A stretch of 23,249 nt of DNA from a virus: the IMG/VR virus record IMGVR_UViG_3300025671_000552, positions 1 through 23,249 of that record; one strand, written 5' to 3'. The translations under genes and the position numbers were made by a program. Shown here one piece after another: positions 15,675-21,662 of the stretch (position 1 is its first letter; every line of letters begins with the position of its first letter). The notes under the pieces were generated by a model. It made no database searches and was not told where the DNA came from. It saw only the letters and a list, made by a program, of their open reading frames with translations.

Positions 15675-16292
15675 TTAGTACCTTACACTGATTAAAGAAT
15701 AGTCCTCAATAACTTGCGGCGGCTTTCCTCGGCCATCAATATTCATGGCAGCTCGCATTTTACCACCACGCCCAGAATCAGCCGGTGTGCCATATGCCTC
15801 TGCCCTGAAGTAATCAGCCTTAGAGATTTGATCTGTTATAACGAAAGATAGCTTAGAAGCTAACGCATAGGTGAGCAGCTCAATAAAGTAAGGCGGCATT
15901 TTGCTTTCATCTACTGTCGCCTGGTAGTCAATGTAAACTTCTTCAAAGTTTGTATAGACCTGATCTTGGTAGATTTCCCAGCCGTATCTTACCGGCAACT
16001 GGCCAATGCCAGAGCTTTGAAACAGCGCTATAACGCCAGAAAGCATATCGCCTGGCATTTGATAAGCATACTTCCATTCGTCTACTGGAGCAGCAGCCAA
16101 TCGAGCAAGCTGTTCTTTTTGAACGCTCCAGCTCCAAAGGTAGCTTGATAAAAGAGTATCGCGCAGATCTGGGTATAATCTATCGCAAGCCTGGGCCGCA
16201 TCGCTTCCTTCTGTAAACGAAGAAATGGGCGCGGCACCCAACAGGATTAGAGCATCTGAGCAGATTGAGAGTGAAGTATCACCAGCGGCCAT
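15675..16292 (-). CDS. Tail adaptor protein (tail tubular protein A / gp11-type)
   Basis: The protein has 205 residues, close to T7 gp11 (196). Its N-terminus (TSLSICSDALILLGAAPISS) and the following SYLWSWSVQKEQLARLA, then WKYAYQMPGDML, are typical of the adaptor that rings the portal and receives the nozzle. The C-terminus (MNIDGRGKPPQVIEDYSLISVRY) is also characteristic. It precedes the nozzle gene by one base. AGGAGGG lies about five bases before the ATG on the minus strand, a strong ribosome binding site. This gene restarts translation after the hairpin at 16316-16333. Confidence 0.9.
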   Translation of the reverse strand: MAAGDTSLSICSDALILLGAAPISSFTEGSDAAQACDRLYPDLRDTLLSSYLWSWSVQKEQLARLAAAPVDEWKYAYQMPGDMLSGVIALFQSSGIGQLPVRYGWEIYQDQVYTNFEEVYIDYQATVDESKMPPYFIELLTYALASKLSFVITDQISKADYFRAEAYGTPADSGRGGKMRAAMNIDGRGKPPQVIEDYSLISVRY

Positions 16293-16315
16293 ATTGCCCT
16301 CCTGTTAGTGGGGAA

Positions 16316-16333
16316 GGGGAGCCGAAGCCCCCC
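16316..16333 (-). terminator. UUCG-capped GC hairpin between decoration and adaptor genes
   Basis: On the minus-strand RNA, GGGGGGC (16327-16333) pairs with GCTCCCC (16316-16322) around the loop TTCG (16323-16326). This is a seven-base-pair stem with one G-U pair and the very stable C(UUCG)G loop. The G-U pair becomes an A-C mismatch on the opposite strand, so the structure fits transcription of this strand. It begins five bases after the decoration gene stop. It is followed by TTCCCC, not a run of T, so it is not a classical intrinsic terminator. Partial termination, pausing, or protection of capsid mRNA from 3' decay are all possible. Confidence 0.6.
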
Positions 16334-16338
16334 AACCT

Positions 16339-16578
16339 TTAGATAACTGCCGTTGTAATAACGCCAGATGTATTTGTAGCAACAAGGGTCTGACCACCAT
16401 CGCTACCGTATGTATAGATCCAATCACCAGTAGTGATAAGAGCTTGAACGGTATTGAAGTAACCAGAACCAGCAATAGCAGCTTTGTTGTCACCAGATGA
16501 CTTATAGCTATAAATTGCTGGAGCATTGCCGCTTTTAGAAGCGCCAACTGTTGCCCAATTTGCAGATGCGAATGCCAT
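16339..16578 (-). CDS. Small probable head decoration or head-fibre protein
   Basis: The protein has 79 residues, begins MAFASANWATVGASKSGN and contains IAGSGYFNTVQALITTGDWI. It ends in a beta-rich Thr/Val stretch. I recognise this compact beta pattern with the SGYFN motif as a small protein found directly after major capsid genes in many phages, usually annotated as hypothetical or as a head fibre/decoration protein. It lies 15 bases after the capsid gene and would share its abundant mRNA, as expected for a stoichiometric capsid component. No enzymatic motif is present. Confidence 0.75.
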   Translation of the reverse strand: MAFASANWATVGASKSGNAPAIYSYKSSGDNKAAIAGSGYFNTVQALITTGDWIYTYGSDGGQTLVATNTSGVITTAVI

Positions 16579-16593
16579 TGTCTAATCTCCTAA

Positions 16594-17427
16594 TTATTCG
16601 GTGCAAGAAATTTTGACAATGCCTTCACCGTCGATTGCAACAGAACCGGCAGAGAACATCGAGCTAACCAAGAATGACGTTTTTTCTGGAACGTAATTTA
16701 CTTCGGTTTTCTGCGACATTGACTCAGCGTAGCCCATTGAATCCTGGTGCCAAGCAAAACAGGTGCGAGTAGAAGGCTTAGGAATACCACCCTCATCACG
16801 ATCACCCATAGTCAAAATGGTGAAGCCCATGAACGTGTTGATCTCACCTTGCACAAGAGCCTTTACAGCAGCAAAGTCTTGGCTAGTGATTTCAGTTTCA
16901 CCAAGCAATGCGTCAAGCTGAGAAGCATGCATGAGCAGTCTGCGACCCTCGGCGGGTACGTTCTTCTCATTCAATGCTTTAGCTGTAGCGCGTAGCTTTT
17001 CAATGTTCATGTTGGTGCCAGCACCGCCCACAGTTGTTGCAACTGTAGATGTACCAGTGGCCGCGTTCAGAGCATCAATCATAATCTGATCCATACGGCG
17101 AGCGATAGATTTAGATACGACTTGAACCAACTCAGAGCGCTCATCAAAGTTGATGTGCGATTGCTGGAAGATGTCTGAATATTCTGCCGCGATGTAATCT
17201 TCCATCGTTGCAGTTACTCGACCATAAGTCACGTTTAGTGGTGTGACATCAGTTTGTGGAACGCGAAGTGTAGCAACACCTTTTCCGATTGTGGGAAACT
17301 TTACAGTATTACCGGCTACTCCGGTGCGTGTCCGCATCGTGCCGCGAAGCAGCGATTCGGCTTGATACGCTTGTTTGACCTCAGAGTCGAAAAGATCAAC
17401 AAACGCCGTTGTGACGTTCTGCGCCAT
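16594..17427 (-). CDS. Major capsid protein
   Basis: The protein has 277 residues, shorter than T7 gp10A (345) but normal for the small HK97-fold capsid proteins of many marine podoviruses. It starts MAQNVTTAFVDLFDSEVKQA, then has KFPTIGKGVATLRVPQTDVT, typical of the N-arm and E-loop region. FQQSHINFDERSELVQVVSK leads into the long spine helix with RRMDQIMIDAL. The later part includes EGRRLLMHASQLDALLG and the C-terminal SSMFSAGSVAIDGEGIVKIS. It follows the scaffold gene after a structured 168-base gap and has the best ribosome binding site in the window (AGGAGGT). Frameshifted minor capsid forms, as in T7 10B, are not evident. Confidence 0.93.
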   Translation of the reverse strand: MAQNVTTAFVDLFDSEVKQAYQAESLLRGTMRTRTGVAGNTVKFPTIGKGVATLRVPQTDVTPLNVTYGRVTATMEDYIAAEYSDIFQQSHINFDERSELVQVVSKSIARRMDQIMIDALNAATGTSTVATTVGGAGTNMNIEKLRATAKALNEKNVPAEGRRLLMHASQLDALLGETEITSQDFAAVKALVQGEINTFMGFTILTMGDRDEGGIPKPSTRTCFAWHQDSMGYAESMSQKTEVNYVPEKTSFLVSSMFSAGSVAIDGEGIVKISCTE

Positions 17428-17434
17428 TGCAGAT

Positions 17435-17441
17435 ACCTCCT
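17435..17441 (-). promoter_or_regulatory. Strong ribosome binding site of the capsid gene
   Basis: AGGAGGT on the minus strand, seven bases before the capsid ATG, is a near-complete match to the anti-Shine-Dalgarno sequence and is stronger than most sites in this window. It lies just downstream of a structured RNA region, in an unpaired-looking segment. Confidence 0.85.
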
Positions 17442-17456
17442 ATTGGGTTTCAACAA

Positions 17457-17606
17457 AACGCTTCCGTTATCCGAGGGTCGGGCGGTCGCTTGCGCGTTAT
17501 GGCCGCGCCAGCCAGTAGAATACTACATCCAACGGGCCGGTGCGCGGTTAGCCGTTAAAGCTAAAATACACGCAAGCGATACTTATTGCAAGAGTTTAGG
17601 CTCTTT
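17457..17606 (-). ncRNA. Candidate structured RNA (three-way junction with flanking hairpins) in the scaffold-capsid gap
   Basis: The minus-strand sequence can form a nested set of helices. An outer 11-bp stem pairs 17569-17579 with 17486-17496 (TCGCTTGCGTG with CGCGCAAGCGA, one G-U). It encloses a hairpin TTAGC/GCTAA (17560-17564 with 17548-17552, 7-base loop). Immediately next to that is a long arm: CCGCG/CGCGG (17543-17547 with 17503-17507), a two-base bulge, CCGGCC/GGCTGG (17535-17540 with 17508-17513), and GTAG/CTAC around TATT. Downstream are CCGA-CCC-TCGG (17471-17481) and AACG-GAAG-CGTT (17457-17468). Upstream, AAGAG/CTCTT (17590-17594 with 17601-17605) straddles the scaffold stop. 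Both G-U pairs in the large stems favour this strand. It may be a leader controlling capsid translation, an RNA processing site, or a separate small RNA. No known family is recognised. Confidence 0.6.
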
Positions 17607-18366
17607 GCTGTGATTGGAACCATTGACGTTCTATTTTGGTGCGCCAGGCGGCATCAGTTTTCCAACGCGGATCTGCAATAGCAACATTAAGATCTTCTTT
17701 AGTAAACTCTTGCTGCTCAACTACCGGCTTGATCGGAATGTTCTCATTCGTAATGGCCTGGTGATACTTTAAAAACGCATTGATCGAGTCAGCATTGTTC
17801 AGAGAATACGCTATCGCTTCACGCTCAGAGTTATTCAAAGGTGCCTTTTGCAAGATGCGCTCTGTCATTTGGATCTTCTCAGAGGCGTTAGAGCCTAGCT
17901 TCTCCATTTCAGCGCGTTGATCGTATTCAATGCTTTCTTGCTCATCTTTTGACATCGATAAGACACGACCGGCCAGATCCTCGAATGCATCCTGGCTAAT
18001 CCCGTTTTCCTTAGCCCAATCCTGATATACGGCGACAGTCGGATCGTCAGAGTCCAAACCCTGATCCGCAAGTGAAGATATATCATACTGCTCCGGTGCT
18101 TTATGCTTGCCCGACTTAAACTTCTTTTCCAGCTCTGCGTAACTTTTCGCCAGCTTTTCAACATCAGGGCCATCCTCATCCCAAAACTTTGCAGGGTAAT
18201 AGTCAGGGCGCTCTAGCGGCCCATCATCATCTTCAGATGCTTGCATCTCTTCCTGTGGCTGTTCGTGAACCGGAATAGGTGCATCCTCTTGAGGAGCCTC
18301 TGGTTCTACCACGTTAATCAACGGTGCATCTGCATCCGCTTCTACTGCTGCCGCTTCCTCAGCCAT
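17596..18366 (-). CDS. Capsid assembly scaffolding protein
   Basis: The protein has 256 residues. The first 55 are strongly acidic and Ala/Pro rich (AEEAAAVEADADAP and following). The motif RPDYYPAKFWDEDGPDVEKL, then LAKSYAELEKKFKSG at about 72-86, is characteristic of T7 gp9-like scaffolds. A helical middle follows, and a C-terminal segment (ADPRWKTDAAWRTKIERQWF) resembles the capsid-binding tail of scaffolds. It directs coat assembly into procapsids and is lost before packaging. It lies between the portal group and the capsid gene and overlaps the Bbp19-like gene by eight bases. The stop codon lies inside a small hairpin. Confidence 0.9.
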   Translation of the reverse strand: MAEEAAAVEADADAPLINVVEPEAPQEDAPIPVHEQPQEEMQASEDDDGPLERPDYYPAKFWDEDGPDVEKLAKSYAELEKKFKSGKHKAPEQYDISSLADQGLDSDDPTVAVYQDWAKENGISQDAFEDLAGRVLSMSKDEQESIEYDQRAEMEKLGSNASEKIQMTERILQKAPLNNSEREAIAYSLNNADSINAFLKYHQAITNENIPIKPVVEQQEFTKEDLNVAIADPRWKTDAAWRTKIERQWFQSQQRA

Positions 18367-18616
18367 TGTTTGACCTTTCTATTTTTTTCTCAATCATGCG
18401 AACGATCTCTGCCATTCCTGTTCTAGCATAACCAAAGCTCGCATCTTCTCCAGGGTGCCAAGTTGGTTGCTCAATCGTAACGCTACGCAAATGGCTTAGA
18501 ACCTTCTGCCCTTCAGAACTTTTGAAAACCTTGCCATATAGAATGTCTATATCTTCGGCTCTTGGCGCTTCACTGACAGCCTGGGTTAATCCTTCCCAGC
18601 CTTCGGGTGAACTCAT
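18359..18616 (-). CDS. Bbp19-like small phage protein
   Basis: The protein has 85 residues. The stretch VFKSSEGQKVLSHLRSVTIE, then FGYARTGMAEIVRMIEKKIE, matches the pattern of the Bbp19-like phage domain: a first helix with F/L...S.GQKVL, a loop with aromatic and Pro residues, then (x)GxxxxxxxIxxxI. The family is commonly found between portal and scaffold genes and its role is not established. The ATG overlaps the portal stop by four bases (ATGA) and its stop overlaps the scaffold start by eight bases, so all three are likely co-translated. Confidence 0.82.
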   Translation of the reverse strand: MSSPEGWEGLTQAVSEAPRAEDIDILYGKVFKSSEGQKVLSHLRSVTIEQPTWHPGEDASFGYARTGMAEIVRMIEKKIERSNNG

Positions 18617-20175
18617 TGCATTGCCTCCATTGTGGCCCCTCCATCAGTTGCAGCGGGTGGGCCTTGTTCTGCCATCATTGCTTGCTGCATCTGTTCCATC
18701 ATCATTTGCTGCTCTTCTGGTGTGGTAAGCAGTTCTTGGTTTATGTTCATCTTGCTTGCGATGAATTGTGTTATGCGCGGGATAGACAGAGCTGCTTGAC
18801 CCTGTGGGCCGAGAGCATTGGCGATCTGCATAAACTGCACAATATCGTTTACCTCTTGTAGTTTCTGAGCCTGAGCCAAAGGAGCTACCGGCGTAACCTT
18901 AACCTCAACGCCATTCACCTTCAGCGGTAGGTCGATGAAGCCCTGCTGATCCATGATAAACAGAATGCGCGATACAATTGGAACCATTGTCTCATCTATC
19001 AACCGGCCAAAGGCAGATCCTAGATTAGTCGCAAGCTCACGAGATCTCTCTGCAATCTCTGTTGCTGATCGAGCAGACATATTGTCAGGCGGCAACGTGT
19101 CATCCATCAGGATCTTCTTCACGTTCATACGCAGATCATTCATTACGATCTGGCTTACGTTAAAGTCACCGGCTCTAGGGAGAGGAGCCAGTGACGCACC
19201 CTGGGGGCCACCGTTACGAGCGACACCGATAACCGCGCCAGGCTGTATCTTAATGTTCTGAGGATTGAGAACTCCATCATCTGCCGCCGTATATACACCA
19301 GCGATTGCCAGAGAAGCATTCTTGAGAACCAGCTCAACAGTTTTGTTAAGCGTTTTAATGTCAGAAATGGCTGTAACCAATGGGCCACGGCCATATATCT
19401 CACCAGCCACCTTCATATATCGAGCAACAATAAACGGCGATGACTTCATTGTTCGGTAGACAAGCTCTTGCTTCTTGCCTGGCCAGATAACGTGATAGCA
19501 ATACATAGCCCGCTCATAGTCATAGATAACCGCATCCATTAGATCGATCTCTTTAGACGGTGATTGCTCTATTGCTTGAGCTAGTTCGCTGGTCATTTCC
19601 GCATCGGGAAACTCTTGTGGTATCGCTTCGGCTTTCATGCGGAGCTTGCGGTAAACATTATCAACGTTTCCGAATGTACCTTCCTCGATAGCAACAAGAT
19701 ACTGAGGAATAGGTGTAAAGCGAATAGGCGTAACCTCATCACCAGGCGTCACCATCATCACGGCAGTACCCACGCAAAGATCCAACAAGAACTCACCCAT
19801 AGCCAGATCAAAGTTAGTTTGCCGCATGATTTCAAACATACGCGTGGTATAAGCATCGAGCGCTGCCTGAGCCTGTGGCTGTTGTTGTTGTGGAATGCCA
19901 GTGCCAGCCTCTAGGCGGCACCATTCCTTTTGCGGGGGAAACAAGCCAGCCTGGATGCGATTAGCAAAGCGCTGAGTGGCGTGAATGGCTGTGGAGTCAA
20001 AGACCCTTGCCATCTTACCTTTGCCTGGCACACCGCCCTCATAATAGCCTGAGTATAGGTTTCGTTGCGGAAGAGCGAACTCATAGCAATCTTCATAGAT
20101 AGAACGCCACTCATCCTTGCGAGCCTGAGCTTTGGCTTCACGTTCAATAATATCTTTTACATTCAGCCGAGCCAT
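18613..20175 (-). CDS. Portal (head-to-tail connecting) protein
   Basis: The protein has 520 residues, near T7 gp8 (536). It shows the usual Head-tail connector pattern: an N-terminal helix with EWRSIYEDCYEFALPQRNLY, then VFDSTAIHATQRFANRIQAG and LFPPQKEWCRLEAG. A central YHVIWPGKK region is followed by SPFIVARYMKVAGEIYGRGP and the conserved long helix region around SARSATEIAERSRELATNLG. The C-terminal 50 residues are Gln/Met rich (TTPEEQQMMMEQMQQAMMAE), a typical disordered end. It forms the dodecameric channel at the packaging vertex. It follows the 84-aa basic protein by four bases. Confidence 0.95.
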   Translation of the reverse strand: MARLNVKDIIEREAKAQARKDEWRSIYEDCYEFALPQRNLYSGYYEGGVPGKGKMARVFDSTAIHATQRFANRIQAGLFPPQKEWCRLEAGTGIPQQQQPQAQAALDAYTTRMFEIMRQTNFDLAMGEFLLDLCVGTAVMMVTPGDEVTPIRFTPIPQYLVAIEEGTFGNVDNVYRKLRMKAEAIPQEFPDAEMTSELAQAIEQSPSKEIDLMDAVIYDYERAMYCYHVIWPGKKQELVYRTMKSSPFIVARYMKVAGEIYGRGPLVTAISDIKTLNKTVELVLKNASLAIAGVYTAADDGVLNPQNIKIQPGAVIGVARNGGPQGASLAPLPRAGDFNVSQIVMNDLRMNVKKILMDDTLPPDNMSARSATEIAERSRELATNLGSAFGRLIDETMVPIVSRILFIMDQQGFIDLPLKVNGVEVKVTPVAPLAQAQKLQEVNDIVQFMQIANALGPQGQAALSIPRITQFIASKMNINQELLTTPEEQQMMMEQMQQAMMAEQGPPAATDGGATMEAMQ

Positions 20176-20179
20176 TTAC

Positions 20180-20434
20180 TTATCCTTTTTTATTCCGTTG
20201 AGCAAAGTTACGAGCTGCCTCAACAGAGCCAAATCCCCACGCCTTGAGAGCCAAAGCCTTTCTAGTGGGCCTGCCCTTTTCATCTTTCATTGGGCCTTTC
20301 ATGCCAGCAAAACGAGCAGCAAAGCTAATTCGCCTAGGGTTTGTTCCTGACGTTAGCTTTCTGCCCATTCCAAATTTTTTACGGCCAGCCTCGTTAAGAC
20401 CACCCTCTGAGCTTTGAAACTTTTTTGCTACCAT
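20180..20434 (-). CDS. Small basic protein, DUF6321-like
   Basis: The protein has 84 residues and is very basic. The pattern GGLNEAGRKKFGMGRKL, then RRISFAARFAGMKGPMKDEK and GRPTRKALALKAWGFGS, matches a small family I know as DUF6321 (name from memory), with the consensus GGLtxxGRxxx...RxxSFxARmxGmKGPMKxxxGxPTRKALALrxW. Family members occur in many phages near packaging and portal genes; the function is unknown. The strong positive charge suggests nucleic acid binding. AGGGG lies upstream of the ATG on the minus strand. Confidence 0.82.
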   Translation of the reverse strand: MVAKKFQSSEGGLNEAGRKKFGMGRKLTSGTNPRRISFAARFAGMKGPMKDEKGRPTRKALALKAWGFGSVEAARNFAQRNKKG

Positions 20435-20443
20435 AGCCCCTAC

Positions 20444-20572
20444 TCAATCTTTAGATTTAGCAGCTTTGCGCTTAGGGGCAGCTTCCTTAGCGGCAACCTT
20501 TACCTCTTTAGGCTTTTCCTGAGCTGGCTTTGCGCGATTATGAACTCGTGGATCTGATTTAATCTGTGTCAT
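20444..20572 (-). CDS. Very small Lys/Ala-rich protein (42 aa)
   Basis: An ATG at 20570-20572 opens a 42-codon frame ending in TGA at 20444-20446. The protein begins MTQIKSDPRVHNRAKPAQEK and ends in a Lys/Ala/Pro repeat-like tail (KVAAKEAAPKRKAAKSKD) resembling histone H1 or bacterial nucleoid-protein tails. It fills the otherwise empty space between two basic genes, overlaps the preceding gene by 14 bases, and ends nine bases before the next start. AAGG lies six bases before the ATG. The biased composition and tight fit support a real gene. No family is recognised; DNA association is inferred from charge alone. Confidence 0.65.
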   Translation of the reverse strand: MTQIKSDPRVHNRAKPAQEKPKEVKVAAKEAAPKRKAAKSKD

Positions 20573-20942
20573 TTGTTGCCTTTTCTATATTAAGCAGCAA
20601 GGCTCTTCTTTTCTTGGCCTTCTCGCCTTGTTTCTTTTCAAACTTTATTCTGCGCTTGCGACCCTCTTCTTTGATCTTGGCGCGCTTTTCCGCAGCAGCA
20701 TCCTTAACTGGGGGAGCTGGTTTTCTTTTTTTACGTTTTTTGCTTAGGCTCTCTATAGCAGCCCTAGACATTCTTGCCGCCTCTGCCATGTCCTCGCCTC
20801 TTCCAGAAATTGTACTGCGAGATATTGCAGTCAGCGGCCTACCGCCAATATCAGCACTAACCTGGTTAAACGCATCTCCAATTCTAGCCCTAGCGCTCGT
20901 TCTTGGAGTTGGGGAGTATGGTCTAGCTCTTGGCCTTACCAT
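20559..20942 (-). CDS. Highly basic unidentified protein
   Basis: The protein has 127 residues. The first 20 residues are Arg/Pro/Ser/Thr rich (MVRPRARPYSPTPRTSARAR). A central region around SADIGGRPLTAISRSTISGR follows, then a Lys/Arg-rich stretch (about 68-118, with KKRKKRKPAPPVKDAAAEKR and KKQGEKAKKRR) that is probably a single helix. The start overlaps the previous stop as TAATG. No family is recognised. With the 42- and 84-aa neighbours it forms a cluster of basic proteins between the packaging and portal genes. A DNA-bound head component or an assembly factor acting against the acidic scaffold are possible inferences. Confidence 0.8.
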   Translation of the reverse strand: MVRPRARPYSPTPRTSARARIGDAFNQVSADIGGRPLTAISRSTISGRGEDMAEAARMSRAAIESLSKKRKKRKPAPPVKDAAAEKRAKIKEEGRKRRIKFEKKQGEKAKKRRALLLNIEKATNDTD

Positions 20943-21181
20943 TATTGACCGCCGCCCAGCAGTCTGGTTTGCGGCAAGTCACCTGGCCCCTCTTGGCGAG
21001 CTGGAGAGAACAGAAGCCTCATACCACCGGTGCGGCGCAACCGGCGACGAGCCTGAGCGCCCTGCATCTGTGTACGCTCTTCAGATGCTGCACGCTCCTC
21101 TGCCCTTACGCGAGCAGCTTCAGCATCCGTTTCTGCCTGAGTAGGGCCACGCTTTTTGCGACCACCAAATAATCCCGCCAT
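20942..21181 (-). CDS. Small Arg-rich protein of a phage family found next to portal genes
   Basis: The protein has 79 residues. It starts MAGLFGGRKKRGPTQAETDA, continues as an Ala/Glu/Arg helix (DAEAARVRAEERAASEERTQ), and ends with ARRRLRRTGGMRLLFSPARQ and a Gly-rich tail. The pattern of a short GGxFGG(K/R)K start, a charged helix and (R)RTGG(x)RxLxS is familiar from many marine and enterobacterial podoviruses, where it lies close to terminase or portal and is annotated as hypothetical. It follows the acetyltransferase-fold gene by one base and overlaps the next start by one base. Function is unknown. Confidence 0.78.
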   Translation of the reverse strand: MAGLFGGRKKRGPTQAETDAEAARVRAEERAASEERTQMQGAQARRRLRRTGGMRLLFSPARQEGPGDLPQTRLLGGGQ

Positions 21182-21182
21182 G

Positions 21183-21662
21183 TCAAAACCTCGTCATCAT
21201 GCAGTAGTCAGCCCCCTCTGGGCCAAACTTTCTCATAACACTTTCTACCTCAAAATGCAGTGCTTTGGCAAACCTAAATGCGCTATCATTTTCTACTTTT
21301 ACACAGATTTGTAGCCTTCTAACCCCATAATCTTGCAAAGCGATATCGGTTACAGCCCTTGCCCCGCGCACAAGTGATATCGCATGTTTGGAAAGACCCT
21401 CGCCTGGCACCATCCACATCTCTGCCAGGCCATGCCAAATATGCCGAATACCAAAAACTGTAACAACCTTGCCGCGACCAATACCCGCCCAGCTCCAGCC
21501 ATCCTCAGAATTATCCCAAATATAATCTATATAGTTTGGAATATACTCCATGTATTCTTTGCTATCTTCTGCCATACGCATTCTGGCCAGATGCTCGTAG
21601 CGCAGAGGAACAATCTGCTCATCTTGGCTCATGCGGAACTCTGGAAGCTGTATTAATCCCAT
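21183..21662 (-). CDS. GNAT-fold protein, T7 gp13-like
   Basis: The protein has 159 residues. The order of elements fits a GNAT fold: an N-terminal beta-helix region (VPLRYEHLARMRMAEDSKEY), a strand pair with GWSWAGIGRGKVVTVFGIRH, WHGLAEMWMVPGEGLSKHAI, a long helix (VRGARAVTDIALQDYGV), then RRLQICVKVENDSAFRFAKA and a final strand pair. The NDSAFRFAKALHFEVE motif matches the C-terminal motif of GNATs and of T7 gp13 (DUF2833), a protein needed for virion morphogenesis whose chemistry is not established. The canonical acetyl-CoA loop (Q/RxxGxG/A) is not evident, so catalytic activity is doubtful. It overlaps the TerL stop as TAATG. Confidence 0.78.
   Translation of the reverse strand: MGLIQLPEFRMSQDEQIVPLRYEHLARMRMAEDSKEYMEYIPNYIDYIWDNSEDGWSWAGIGRGKVVTVFGIRHIWHGLAEMWMVPGEGLSKHAISLVRGARAVTDIALQDYGVRRLQICVKVENDSAFRFAKALHFEVESVMRKFGPEGADYCMMTRF

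Noticed and set aside
16316-16333. Calling the UUCG hairpin a definite intrinsic terminator
   Set aside because: The bases after the stem are TTCCCC, not a T-run, so it is given only as a terminator-like hairpin.
16305-16547. Second minus-strand frame of 80 codons across the decoration gene
   Set aside because: It is out of frame with the recognisable SGYFN protein, runs through the UUCG hairpin, and gives a Leu/Gln-rich product with no family look.
17486-17579. tRNA or tmRNA gene as explanation of the structured gap
   Set aside because: There is no acceptor stem with a CCA-ready end, no T-loop GTTC sequence and no seven-base anticodon loop in the right place.
20566-21144. Plus-strand open frame of 192 codons opposite the basic proteins
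   Set aside because: Its Leu/Phe/Ser-rich product is what the reverse of Lys/Arg-rich codons gives. The minus-strand genes there overlap neatly and belong to recognisable small families.
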